Shown one piece after another: positions 1 through 8,059 of a DNA stretch of 64,000 bases (positions are counted from its first letter, which is position 1; each line of letters starts with the position of its first letter). Source of the DNA: CBFHSF01 sp965661055 (GTDB lineage: Bacteria > Bacteroidota > Bacteroidia > Flavobacteriales > Schleiferiaceae). The DNA lies in assembly GCA_965661055.1 (NCBI GenBank), contig CBFICS010000002.1, forward strand, positions 62,001-126,000, read 5' to 3'. The notes under the pieces were generated by a model, which was given only the letters and a program-made list of their open reading frames with translations, made no database searches and was not told the origin of the DNA. Made by a program: the position numbers and the translations under genes.

Positions 1-385
1 TCAATTGGTTTACCCCCAGCTTCATCAGCTTCATAACCACCTCGTCATACTTTTCAATTTTCTTTAATCGCAAGGAGATATTCTGTTGAATGACAAACTT
101 TGTTTTATCATCATTATGCCTATACCGATCAGGCTCTACGCGAATAAGTTCTGTTTGAATTTCGCAAAAGTCATCATCTTCAGATAGCGTTTTTATTATC
201 AAAGACATTTTATCGCGAACTCCTTTGTAAAGTTCATCAAGGTTTTCACCTTCATCGTAAATTCCCGTTCTAATGACGATCTCATCACTATCAAGGACCT
301 TAAGCGCAGAGCCTTCTACGGTAATGGTTTGAGAGAACAACCCAAAAGAAGTTACGGTAAACAAGAATAAAAGTAAATTTCTCAT
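1..385 (-). CDS. SIMPL-domain (DUF541) exported protein, 3' end cut by window
   Basis: About 128 codons are visible, read from an ATG at 385; the C-terminal part lies outside the window. The first 19 residues form a signal peptide (RNLLLFLFTVTSFGLFSQ), so the product is exported. The mature start ITVEGSALKVL and the later stretch FVIQQNISLRLKKIEKYDEV...LMKLGVN resemble the SIMPL/DUF541 fold, in which an ITV.G beta strand is followed by a conserved helix ending in a G-x-N turn. The role of SIMPL proteins in Bacteroidota is not established. The start lies one base beyond the stop of the upstream sensor kinase, so the two genes are very probably cotranscribed. The family call rests on pattern only. 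Confidence 0.6.
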   Translation of the reverse strand, partial: MRNLLLFLFTVTSFGLFSQTITVEGSALKVLDSDEIVIRTGIYDEGENLDELYKGVRDKMSLIIKTLSEDDDFCEIQTELIRVEPDRYRHNDDKTKFVIQQNISLRLKKIEKYDEVVMKLMKLGVNQL

Positions 386-386
386 A

Positions 387-1820
387 CTAGTTAAATTTTT
401 TCAAGGTGATTTTTATAATCGTCCCAATACCAACGTTAGAGTCAGCTGAAATAGTACCCTTGAAATTATTAATAATGCTTTTTGACATGGCGAGGCCAAG
501 TCCCATGCCTTGAGTTTTAGTAGTAAAATTGGGTTCAAATATTTCTTCTAATTTATCTTTAGGAATTCCCACCCCATTGTCTTTTATATAGATTTCTACT
601 TCATCTTTGAGCTCTTCTAACCAAAGAGAAATTTTAGGATCTCTGTCTTCTGGAATGGCTTGCTCGGCATTTTTTAAAACGTTGTTTAAGACTCTAATCA
701 GCGGATCTTTATCAGCCTTTACGAAAAGGTCATAAGGAGGAACCTTAAATTCTACCTCAATATTTAGTGAAGACAAACTTTGCAAAACAGAGGTTAAATT
801 CACGGCCTGAAGGTTTACTCCCGGCAAGGTGCCAAACTGAGAAAACGCACTAGCAATGGAGCTCAAGTTGTCAATTTGGTCAATTAATGCCTTACAAAAT
901 TCATTGAGCTTTTCAGGGTCTTCCGTCTTGGCTGTTTTTTGATAGTATTGTACCAAAAGCCTCATGGGTGTAAGCGGATTTTTTATTTCGTGAGCCACCT
1001 GTTTTGCCATTTCTTTCCACGCAGAAGCTCTTTCACTTTGAGCCAGTTGAACGGCATTCTTTTCTAGGGCTCTAACCATGTGGTTATACTCTTTAATTAG
1101 GTCCCCAATCTCGTCATCGCCTGTCCATTCTAATTCTTCATTCACCTTGTTAAGACGCACCGACTTAATGTGCTCTCTAACCACCATTAGAGAGCTTGTA
1201 ATGTAGTTTGAGAATAAATATGATAAAAGAGCGCTTCCTAAAAAGATAAGCAAGTAAACTTTGCCTAACGACTTCAAAAACTCTTCTAAATCTTGACGAT
1301 GAATATTGTTAGAATCAAAATAAGGCAGAGAGATTATGGCAATGGGTTCATTGTTGATGTCGTACAAAAAGTCATAAATAGTCATATACTCTATCTGTTC
1401 CTTTTCTATTTTATCTAGGTAGTATTGATCGTCGTACCCAATAGACTCTTTTACTTTATTAGAAAGTGTCTCGGGGACATAATTATCATCAATAAGCGCC
1501 GGATTTGAAGCGAGAATTAAGTCACCAGAAAGGCTGTAGATAATAATATCTAAAGAATTAATGTCGGCTATTTCACAAATTTTTTCATCTAGAAAATCGG
1601 CCAATTCTTCATTTTTTTGAAAGGTTTGATTCACCGTTTCGTAGTAAATGCTGGTCATTACCGAAGTCTCTTTCCGCTTTAAGCGTTCTTTGTGGTAGTT
1701 TTCATTTTGATTTTTAAAATGGTAAACGGTTACGGCCCCAGTTAGCAGGAAGCTAACCAGCAACACGGTTAGCATGGAGAGCGTGAATTTACCTCGAAGG
1801 TTAAGGGGAAAAATTTTCAT
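387..1820 (-). CDS. NtrY-like membrane sensor histidine kinase
   Basis: A 477-residue two-component sensor. Membrane segments lie near residues 13-33 and 187-205 and bracket a roughly 150-residue extracytoplasmic sensor region without a domain I recognise. A HAMP linker (about 206-255) leads to the dimerisation helix with the phospho-accepting His277 in VAHEIKNPLTPM, a sequence typical of NtrY-type kinases. The ATPase domain shows the N box (NNVLKNAEQA, about 379-388), G1 (DNGVGIP, 414-420) and G2 (GMGLGLA, 438-444). All catalytic motifs are intact. No response regulator gene is adjacent; the partner must be elsewhere. The downstream neighbour is the SIMPL protein, one base away. The gene begins beyond the terminator of the atp operon, so it needs its own promoter in 1821-1860. 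Confidence 0.9.
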   Translation of the reverse strand: MKIFPLNLRGKFTLSMLTVLLVSFLLTGAVTVYHFKNQNENYHKERLKRKETSVMTSIYYETVNQTFQKNEELADFLDEKICEIADINSLDIIIYSLSGDLILASNPALIDDNYVPETLSNKVKESIGYDDQYYLDKIEKEQIEYMTIYDFLYDINNEPIAIISLPYFDSNNIHRQDLEEFLKSLGKVYLLIFLGSALLSYLFSNYITSSLMVVREHIKSVRLNKVNEELEWTGDDEIGDLIKEYNHMVRALEKNAVQLAQSERASAWKEMAKQVAHEIKNPLTPMRLLVQYYQKTAKTEDPEKLNEFCKALIDQIDNLSSIASAFSQFGTLPGVNLQAVNLTSVLQSLSSLNIEVEFKVPPYDLFVKADKDPLIRVLNNVLKNAEQAIPEDRDPKISLWLEELKDEVEIYIKDNGVGIPKDKLEEIFEPNFTTKTQGMGLGLAMSKSIINNFKGTISADSNVGIGTIIKITLKKFN

Positions 1821-1852
1821 GAAAACTAAATAGCAAAAGTGTTACCAAAAGG

Positions 1853-1884
1853 TAAAAAAAAAGTCGACCCGTAGGTCGACTTTC
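1853..1884 (-). terminator. Intrinsic terminator of the atp operon
   Basis: On the minus strand a GTCGACC/GGTCGAC stem extended by AAA/TTT pairs, with a four-base loop, is followed by an unbroken run of T residues. It sits just after atpG and separates the atp operon from the sensor kinase gene. Confidence 0.85.
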
Positions 1885-1905
1885 TCAATCAGTATTGATT
1901 TTAAA

Positions 1906-2766
1906 TTATCCGTTCAAGGCTTCAGCACCACCAACAATCTCTAAAATCTCGTTGGTAATAGAAGCTTGACGTGCTTTGTTGTAGTCAAGTTTAAGTTCAC
2001 TACGTAAGTCATTCGCGTTATCTGTCGCTTTGTGCATAGCCGTCATTCTTGCTCCGTGTTCAGAAGCGTTAGAGTCAAGAAGAGCTTTAAACACTTGTGT
2101 TTTTAGAGACTTAGGAATCAAGTCTTCTAAAATTTCCATTTTTCCAGGCTCAAAAATGTACTCACCAACTGTAGCGCCAGTTTCTACATTTTCAGAAGGT
2201 GAAACCGGTAAAAATGGCTCTGTTTGTACAAACTGTACGGCGGCGTTTTTAAACTGGTTGTAAATAATTTCAACCTTGTCAAACTCACCTTCAACAAAGG
2301 CATCCATAATCTTTTGAGCAATTTCTGAAGAATTATCAAAAGAAAGGTCTTGCCAGATGCTGATGTTGTTATCGTATACAGAACCTGATTTTTTAAAGGC
2401 ATCAAAAGACTTCTTGCCAATTGCAAAAACCTTAACCTCTGCATTTGGGAATTGAGCCATTCGTTGCTTAGTAGCTTTAATAATGTTGGCGTTAAATCCA
2501 CCACAAAGACCTCTGTTAGAGGTTACCGCTACCAATAGAACCTTTTTCACTTCGCGTTCTGCACTAAATACATTTTCAGAAGTATCTAATGAAGAAGACA
2601 AGTTTTGCAAAATCTCTTGTAGTTTAACGGCATAAGGTCTCATTTGCTGAATAGCATCTTGAGCTCTTTTTAATTTAGCCGCAGAAACCATCTTCATAGC
2701 AGAAGTAATCTGCATAGTTGAAGATATGGATACAATACGATTTCTTAATTCTTTTAGGTTTGCCAT
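1906..2766 (-). CDS. atpG: ATP synthase F1 gamma subunit
   Basis: The 286-residue central-stalk subunit, which rotates inside the F1 head and couples proton flow to ATP synthesis. The N-terminal helix (LKELRNRIVSISSTMQITSAMKMVSAAKL) and the C-terminal helix (MTAMHKATDNANDL...NKARQASITNEILEIVGGAEAL) are the two conserved halves of the coiled-coil axle. The length is normal for the family. It is the last gene of the operon, 53 bases after atpA, and is followed by a strong terminator. The gap to atpA holds a perfect GC-rich palindrome at 2789-2810. Neither beta nor epsilon follows; in Bacteroidota these usually form a separate atpD-atpC unit. Confidence 0.97.
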   Translation of the reverse strand: MANLKELRNRIVSISSTMQITSAMKMVSAAKLKRAQDAIQQMRPYAVKLQEILQNLSSSLDTSENVFSAEREVKKVLLVAVTSNRGLCGGFNANIIKATKQRMAQFPNAEVKVFAIGKKSFDAFKKSGSVYDNNISIWQDLSFDNSSEIAQKIMDAFVEGEFDKVEIIYNQFKNAAVQFVQTEPFLPVSPSENVETGATVGEYIFEPGKMEILEDLIPKSLKTQVFKALLDSNASEHGARMTAMHKATDNANDLRSELKLDYNKARQASITNEILEIVGGAEALNG

Positions 2767-2788
2767 TTTTAATAGCTTATTTAGAATT

Positions 2789-2810
2789 CCTTCCCGCTTT
2801 CGCGGGAAGG
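2789..2810. repeat. Palindrome CCCGC-TTTC-GCGGG, full-length copy between atpA and atpG
   Basis: A perfect 9-base inverted repeat (CCTTCCCGC / GCGGGAAGG) around the loop TTTC. Its core recurs at 7326-7340, 20852-20865, 30686-30700 and 42480-42493. Here it lies inside the atp transcript and would form a stable RNA hairpin without a T tract, so it is not a normal terminator. Confidence 0.8.
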
Positions 2811-2819
2811 ACTCTTAAT

Positions 2820-4397
2820 TTATTGATACTTAGCTAATACTTCTTTAGAGGCTGCCTCAATCGCATTGATTTCGTTATCGCTCCACTTACCTGCGCGTAA
2901 GTTTTCAAGAGTATCATTATGCTTAGCTTTCATATAGTGAATGAAGTCTACTTCAAACTCTTTTACTTTGTTTACCGGAACACTGTTAAGCATACCTTTA
3001 GTACCCAAGTAAATAATTGCAATTTGCTGTTCTACAGACATTGGAGAGTTAACCCCTTGCTTTAGAATCTCAACGTTTCTTACCCCTTTGTTAATTACAG
3101 CCATAGTTGCTGCATCAAGGTCAGAACCAAATTTAGCAAACGCTTCAAGTTCACGGTACTGAGCTTGGTCAAGCTTTAATGTACCCGCAACTTTCTTCAT
3201 CGGCTTGATCTGAGCAGAACCCCCTACACGAGATACAGAGATACCTACGTTAATCGCAGGACGAACTCCTGAAAGGAATAAATCTGACTCAAGGAAAATC
3301 TGACCGTCAGTAATCGAAATTACGTTGGTTGGGATATAAGCAGAAACGTCACCTGCTTGAGTTTCAATAATAGGAAGTGCCGTTAATGAACCACCACCTT
3401 TTACTTTGTCTTTAAGACCTTCTGGAAGGTCGTTCATTTGAGAAGCAATGGTGTCATCTGCGATTACTTTCGCTGCACGCTCAAGAAGACGTGAGTGAAG
3501 GTAGAATACATCACCAGGGTAAGCTTCACGACCTGGAGGACGACGAAGAAGTAGAGACACCTCACGGTAAGCTACGGCCTGCTTAGATAAATCATCATAG
3601 ATAATCAAAGCTGGACGACCTGTATCACGGAAGTACTCACCGATAGCTGCTCCAGCAAATGGTGCGTAGAACTGCATTGGTGCAGGGTCAGAAGCGTTAG
3701 CCGCTACGATAGTAGTATAAGCCATTGCTCCTTTTTCTTCAAGAGTTTTGGCAATACCCGCTACTGTTGAACCTTTTTGCCCGATGGCAACGTAAATACA
3801 GTATACAGGTTCTCCTTTGTCGTAAAATTCTTTTTGGTTAAGAATGGTGTCAATTGCCACGGTAGTTTTACCTGTTTGACGGTCACCAATAATTAACTCA
3901 CGCTGACCTCTTCCAATTGGAATCATCGCGTCAATAGACTTGATACCTGTTTGAAGAGGTTCAGTAACTGGTTGGCGGTAAATTACACCAGGAGCTTTAC
4001 GCTCTAGTGGCATTTCAACGGTCTCTCCTTCGATAGGACCTTTACCATCAATTGGGTTACCAAGTGTATCAACCACACGACCTAACATACCTTCTCCTAC
4101 ATTAAGAGAGGCGATAAGTCCTGTTCTTTTTACGGTTGAACCTTCTTTAATGTCAGTAGACGCACCTAATAGTACGATACCAACGTTGTCTTCTTCTAGG
4201 TTAAGGACGATTCCGCGTAGTCCGTTTTCGAACTCAACCAATTCACCCGCTTGGGCGTTTTGAAGTCCGAAAGCACGTGCGATACCATCACCTACTTGAA
4301 GAATTGTACCTACCTCTTGAAGGTCTTTTTCTGAAGAAAATCCAGAAAGTTGCTGTCTTAAAATTGCTGATACTTCAGCGGGTTTAACGTCTGCCAT
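2820..4397 (-). CDS. atpA: ATP synthase F1 alpha subunit
   Basis: A 525-residue alpha subunit that alternates with beta in the F1 hexamer and carries the non-catalytic nucleotide sites. The Walker A motif GDRQTGKT is at residues 171-178 and the alpha/beta signature PAINVGISVSRVG is present further on. The N-terminal half shows the beta-barrel domain (LQVGDGIARAFGL). The length and all core motifs are normal. It lies 35 bases after atpH and 53 bases before atpG in the minus-strand operon. Confidence 0.98.
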   Translation of the reverse strand: MADVKPAEVSAILRQQLSGFSSEKDLQEVGTILQVGDGIARAFGLQNAQAGELVEFENGLRGIVLNLEEDNVGIVLLGASTDIKEGSTVKRTGLIASLNVGEGMLGRVVDTLGNPIDGKGPIEGETVEMPLERKAPGVIYRQPVTEPLQTGIKSIDAMIPIGRGQRELIIGDRQTGKTTVAIDTILNQKEFYDKGEPVYCIYVAIGQKGSTVAGIAKTLEEKGAMAYTTIVAANASDPAPMQFYAPFAGAAIGEYFRDTGRPALIIYDDLSKQAVAYREVSLLLRRPPGREAYPGDVFYLHSRLLERAAKVIADDTIASQMNDLPEGLKDKVKGGGSLTALPIIETQAGDVSAYIPTNVISITDGQIFLESDLFLSGVRPAINVGISVSRVGGSAQIKPMKKVAGTLKLDQAQYRELEAFAKFGSDLDAATMAVINKGVRNVEILKQGVNSPMSVEQQIAIIYLGTKGMLNSVPVNKVKEFEVDFIHYMKAKHNDTLENLRAGKWSDNEINAIEAASKEVLAKYQ

Positions 4398-4432
4398 TGT
4401 AACGGTGTTAAACGGTTATATCGAATTGTCGA

Positions 4433-4990
4433 TTAATAATCTGCTATATAATGGTTGCTTGAAAAAGTACGCTTGATCTGACGTAACTGGTGAGCTACAG
4501 AACCATTGAACTCTTTTCCGGCAACTTGAAGAATAATCCCTCCAATCATTTCAGGATCAACTTTTTCACTTAACTGAATTTCTAATCCAGAAATCTTTTT
4601 CGCTAATGCGATCACCTCTTTACGCTCATCCTCATTTAAAGGAACTGCACTTTTCACCATAGCGGTGGTAAGTCCTTTATGAGCTAGGTAGAGTAATTGG
4701 TACTGCTCAGAAATTTCGTGGATCAACATCTCACGGCTTTTTTGAGTTAGCACTCGTAACAAGTGTTGTGCAATTTCACCCACGTGTTTGTTAAATATCT
4801 CAGCTAAGATTCTCTCTTTACGGTCGATATTAACTACTGGGCTATTTACTAGCGCACGCAACTCTCTTGATTCTTCGATAGCTCTCTCAACCAATGCAAG
4901 GTCGTTAAACACAACCTCTTCTTCCTTGCGCTCGATGGCAAGATCTAGGACTGATTTAGCGTATCTTTTTGCAACCTTTGGGTTTCTCAT
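4433..4990 (-). CDS. atpH: ATP synthase F1 delta subunit (OSCP)
   Basis: A 185-residue delta subunit linking the top of F1 to the peripheral stalk. The N-terminal helical domain (KVAKRYAKSVLDLAIE) and the C-terminal signature GGIILQVAGKEFNGSVAHQLRQIK are typical of the OSCP/delta family. It lies 11 bases after atpF and 35 bases before atpA, in the standard b-delta-alpha order. Confidence 0.95.
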   Translation of the reverse strand: MRNPKVAKRYAKSVLDLAIERKEEEVVFNDLALVERAIEESRELRALVNSPVVNIDRKERILAEIFNKHVGEIAQHLLRVLTQKSREMLIHEISEQYQLLYLAHKGLTTAMVKSAVPLNEDERKEVIALAKKISGLEIQLSEKVDPEMIGGIILQVAGKEFNGSVAHQLRQIKRTFSSNHYIADY

Positions 4991-5001
4991 TTACCCTATG
5001 C

Positions 5002-5502
5002 TTAGTTGATTCTTACTTCTTTGATCATATCGTTTACCAGCTGCTTTTGTTTGTCAGCATCTGATAACTCACGACGAAGAATGGTTTCAGCCATATCAAC
5101 TGAAAGGTTTGCTACTTGGTTTTTCAACTCAATGATAGCAGCATTCTTTTCGTTCTCGATTTGAATCTTTGCCGCATTGACAAGTTTAGAAGCTTCGTCA
5201 GAGGCAAGCGTCTTAGCTTCAGAGATCATGCTCTCTTTCATCTCTCTTGCTTCCTTAATAATGCGGTCTCTTTCTATTCTTGCTTCTTTGAGAATTTTCT
5301 CATTGTCAGCTTCAAGATTCTTTAACTCTTCTCTAGCTCTTTGAGCAGATTTTAAAGCGTTTTCGATAGACTCCTCACGCTCTTTAACGGCCCCTAAAAT
5401 AGGTTTCCAAGCAAACTTTTTCAAAAGGAACAAAAGCACTAAGAAGATAATGCTCTGCCAAATGAAAAGACCTGATGAGAATTCAGCTAATAAATTTTCC
5501 AT
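5002..5502 (-). CDS. atpF: ATP synthase Fo b subunit
   Basis: A 166-residue peripheral stalk subunit. One membrane helix (about residues 12-30, LFIWQSIIFLVLLFLLKKF) is followed by a long charged helix rich in E, K, R and A (about 40-150) that dimerises and reaches the delta subunit. The length and architecture are normal for a single b-type subunit; there is no b' gene. It follows atpE by 85 bases. Confidence 0.95.
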   Translation of the reverse strand: MENLLAEFSSGLFIWQSIIFLVLLFLLKKFAWKPILGAVKEREESIENALKSAQRAREELKNLEADNEKILKEARIERDRIIKEAREMKESMISEAKTLASDEASKLVNAAKIQIENEKNAAIIELKNQVANLSVDMAETILRRELSDADKQKQLVNDMIKEVRIN

Positions 5503-5587
5503 ATCGTGTACTAAACTGTAAAAATAATTCCTTTAGAAAAAGCGGAACCGCAACCAACCGTTACGGTTCGCGCCAATGGTTTTTTAA

Positions 5588-5779
5588 TTAAGCCGCGAAT
5601 AACGCTGCGAAACCAATACCTTCGATCAATGCAGCAGCAATCAACATAGCTGTTTGTACTTTACCAGCAGCTTCAGGCTGACGTGCAATTGCATCCATTG
5701 CAGATCCACCAATTCTACCGATACCTAAACCAGCACCAATAACGATTAATCCTGCACCTACGATGTTTGGAATGTCCAT
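5588..5779 (-). CDS. atpE: ATP synthase Fo c subunit
   Basis: A short 63-residue proteolipid forming the rotating ring. Two membrane helices surround the polar loop ARQPEAAGK (about 32-40). The ion-carrying carboxylate is Glu53 in LIEGIGF. The first helix has GIGRIGG where sodium-specific rings carry a glutamine, and no serine or threonine follows Glu53, so proton coupling is inferred. The C-terminus is short compared with the usual 75-85 residues. Confidence 0.95.
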   Translation of the reverse strand: MDIPNIVGAGLIVIGAGLGIGRIGGSAMDAIARQPEAAGKVQTAMLIAAALIEGIGFAALFAA

Positions 5780-5808
5780 AGTATATAAAATTTAATTAAT
5801 ACTCTAAA

Positions 5809-6897
5809 TTAATGATGATCATCATGCTCTTCAGAAGCTGAACCGAAGTAAAGCGCTGTTAACATGGTGAAAATATAAGCTTGTAAAGCAGCCACTAACA
5901 ATTCTAAAACAGAAAGAGCAAGTGTTAAACCTAAAAAGGCTCCTTTAGCTCCCCAGTTTTGGAAGGTATACATAACTGCAATTAAACTCATCAAAACTAC
6001 GTGCCCTGCTTTCATGTTCGCATACAAACGAATCATTAGAGCAAATGGCTTAATAAATACACCTAGTAATTCAATCGGTGCCAAAACAAATTTCATTAAA
6101 ACAGGAACTCCTGGCATCCAGAAGATGTGTAACCAGTAATCTTTTTTACCGGTAAACTGTGTAATGAAGAAAGTAATCATGGCTAAACCAAAGGTTACTG
6201 CGATGTTTCCAGTTACATTGATTCCGAACGGAGTCATACCCGCAAGGTTAATGAACCAGATAAAGAAAAACACAGTAAGCAAGTAGCTCATGTATTTTTT
6301 ATAATGCTTCTCTCCAATATTTGGGATAGCAATTTCGTCTCTAACATATACAATGATTGGCTCAAGGAAAGATCCTGCTCCTGAAGGCACAGTGCTCTTT
6401 TTATATCCTTTTGCAATCCCTTTAAAAAGGAAGAACATAAACAACGCCATCACAAAAATCATAAATACGTTTTTTGTAATTGACATATCAAACGGCATTG
6501 CATTGGTCGGATGATGATGCTCGTCGTAGTTTAAGGTTCCGTGGGAATCGGTTTTGTAAATTTTGCTGTGGTGCAAAACGTAGTAGTTACCATCTACCTC
6601 AGCTACGGTTTCACCGTGGTGAAACTTAGAAGAAGAAAAAATCTTTAATCCCTCGTCAAAAAGGATAACGGGAAGTGGAAAACCTACACCTTCTGTAATA
6701 GTGAAGTCATGAGAATCGGCAAGGTGGTGATTGATGGTTTCTTGAACCTCGTCTCCTTCTGACTCTACATGAGCAGTATCATGATGAGCCTCCTCATGGG
6801 TAGTAGAATGTTCTTGCGCTATGGCAGGAATAGAAAAAAACATTACGCCTACAAAGGCCAAAAAAGCAGCGAATCTTGAAATCATTTTATTTTGCAT
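5809..6897 (-). CDS. atpB: ATP synthase Fo a subunit with His-rich periplasmic extension
   Basis: The 362-residue stator channel subunit. The essential arginine is Arg290 in PFALMIRLYANMKAGH. Unlike the roughly 270-residue E. coli protein, it starts with a cleavable signal peptide (about 1-27, ending PAIAQ) followed by a roughly 110-residue extension rich in His, Glu and Asp (HSTTHEEAHHDTAHVE, HHHPTN). The extension would face the periplasm. The true membrane domain begins near residue 143. Long N-termini of this kind are, to my knowledge, usual in Bacteroidota. The C-terminus EEHDDHH is again acidic and His-rich. It is first of the core atp genes, with 29 bases to atpE and its own promoter candidate upstream. 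Confidence 0.95.
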   Translation of the reverse strand: MQNKMISRFAAFLAFVGVMFFSIPAIAQEHSTTHEEAHHDTAHVESEGDEVQETINHHLADSHDFTITEGVGFPLPVILFDEGLKIFSSSKFHHGETVAEVDGNYYVLHHSKIYKTDSHGTLNYDEHHHPTNAMPFDMSITKNVFMIFVMALFMFFLFKGIAKGYKKSTVPSGAGSFLEPIIVYVRDEIAIPNIGEKHYKKYMSYLLTVFFFIWFINLAGMTPFGINVTGNIAVTFGLAMITFFITQFTGKKDYWLHIFWMPGVPVLMKFVLAPIELLGVFIKPFALMIRLYANMKAGHVVLMSLIAVMYTFQNWGAKGAFLGLTLALSVLELLVAALQAYIFTMLTALYFGSASEEHDDHH

Positions 6898-6933
6898 AAC
6901 CTATTTCAGAAATTAGGTGGCTTAAAAGCGCTG

Positions 6934-6963
6934 CAAAATTAACCATTATTCTTAACTAGTTAA
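6934..6963 (-). promoter_or_regulatory. Candidate promoter and palindrome upstream of atpB
   Basis: On the minus strand a perfect TAATTTTG (-7 type TAnnTTTG) occupies 6934-6941, about 37 bases before the atpB start. At 6952-6963 lies a perfect 12-base palindrome TTAACTAGTTAA, just upstream where a -33 element or operator would sit. No good TTTG -33 box was found, so the promoter is tentative. This 195-base gap is the only sizeable one in the porW-atpG run. Confidence 0.4.
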
Positions 6964-7092
6964 AAGATTTTTAACTTTTTATTCATAACCCTGAAGTTCT
7001 GATCTCTAAAAGAGGCTTAATAAACTGCATTTCAGTTTTTTACAACCCCATAATTTTCGCCGAAATTGTTAATAAGTCGGAAGAATCATCCT

Positions 7093-7473
7093 TTATTCTA
7101 CCTCGTTTAAGGCTCTCACAAGAAAGAATGTTTCTAATGCGGTAGTAATGGCATAGGGAACAAAGAAGGTAATGAACTCTATACGGGTCATTTCACCGTC
7201 TTCCTTAAACCAAGGATATAAAAAAATGAAAAAGGCCAAAAACTTGAGTCCACTGCCGGCCATGAAAATAAAACCCAACTTCTCTTGATGCTTTTGCCTC
7301 CACTTGTAAAGAGCACCGTATATGATTCCCGCGAAAGCGGCATTAATAATATAAGAAGTTTCAAGTACGGTGAACCCAGTACTATTCATCATTTTCTTTT
7401 GAACGACGTAACTCACCAAAGTGATCAAGACCAAGGTGGTGAAAAAAGTTTTCGGATTGCTTTTTAGTTTCAC
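7093..7473 (-). CDS. DUF6168-like small membrane protein of the atp operon
   Basis: A 126-residue protein with four likely membrane helices (about residues 10-25, 34-56, 68-86 and 100-121). It resembles the DUF6168 family found before atpB in flavobacteria. The biochemical role is unknown; by position it may be an AtpI-like assembly factor for the Fo ring. The start overlaps the end of the AtpZ-like gene by four bases, implying translational coupling. A copy of the CCCGCGAAAGCGG motif is read in frame here as AAFAGI. Confidence 0.6.
   Translation of the reverse strand: MKLKSNPKTFFTTLVLITLVSYVVQKKMMNSTGFTVLETSYIINAAFAGIIYGALYKWRQKHQEKLGFIFMAGSGLKFLAFFIFLYPWFKEDGEMTRIEFITFFVPYAITTALETFFLVRALNEVE
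7326..7340. repeat. CCCGCGAAAGCGG motif copy inside a coding region
   Basis: TTCCCGCGAAAGCGG, same core as the palindrome at 2789-2810 with the right arm shortened. It lies within the DUF6168-like gene and is translated in frame in a membrane helix. Confidence 0.7.
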
Positions 7474-7682
7474 TCTTTAGGAAGCTCTTTGTATAACTGG
7501 TAAAACGAAATGATTACGGCTAGCATGACCAACGCAATGGTAAACCAGTTTTTTTCCATGGGGTATTTGGCATCAAGATACTTGCCGGCCTTGCTGCCAA
7601 GCCATATTAGAAATCCCATCTGAATCCCAACGGAAGCAAACTTGAAAAACTTATTGGGACCCGATACTGGTTTCTTATCCAT
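7470..7682 (-). CDS. AtpZ/AtpI-family protein
   Basis: A 70-residue protein with two membrane helices (about 12-30 and 44-62). FFKFASVGIQMGFLIWLGSKAGKYLDAKYP matches the short AtpZ/AtpI family, which accompanies Fo genes and has been linked to c-ring assembly and cation handling. It sits in the expected place upstream of atpB. It abuts the preceding gene with no gap and overlaps the next by four bases. Confidence 0.8.
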   Translation of the reverse strand: MDKKPVSGPNKFFKFASVGIQMGFLIWLGSKAGKYLDAKYPMEKNWFTIALVMLAVIISFYQLYKELPKE

Positions 7683-8048
7683 TTACTTTTGATTTACCGA
7701 CCTCAGTTCAAAAAACAAGGTAACAAAGTAAACAATTATTAACTGCACAAAGAGACTTATTGGAAATGGATTTGCGATACTAATCGCTAAAAAAACAAAA
7801 AGGATAAGCAGTGTTTTTACCGCCTCAAACACCCTGAGGTAAACCATGGGTTTATGGATTTTTTGCGATTTCACATACGACATGAAGCCCAACAGTCCGG
7901 CGCTTAAAAAAAAGTAAATTAAGTTCATGCCCAGAACAATGGGCAGAAAATCTAATTGCTCAAACAGCGGTAAGAGTAAAAATATTTGAAGCGCACTGAT
8001 GGCACCCAAAACAAGAGCTAACCAAACGGTCGACTTTAGGGATTTCAA
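7683..8048 (-). CDS. Small membrane protein of the atp operon, unknown function
   Basis: A 121-residue, very hydrophobic protein with four predicted membrane helices (about 8-28, 36-57, 72-92 and 95-113). No motif of a characterised family is recognised. It lies between the bactofilin gene (11 bases away) and the AtpZ-like gene (directly abutting), so it is part of the ATP synthase transcript. A role in Fo assembly is a guess from position and from the general AtpI-like layout of four helices. Confidence 0.6.
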   Translation of the reverse strand: MKSLKSTVWLALVLGAISALQIFLLLPLFEQLDFLPIVLGMNLIYFFLSAGLLGFMSYVKSQKIHKPMVYLRVFEAVKTLLILFVFLAISIANPFPISLFVQLIIVYFVTLFFELRSVNQK

Positions 8049-8059
8049 GGAAGTGGGAA

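Noticed and set aside
2030..2504. Open frames of 77 and 106 codons overlapping atpG
   Set aside because: They lie entirely inside a conserved ATP synthase gene in other frames and have no recognisable domain or start context.
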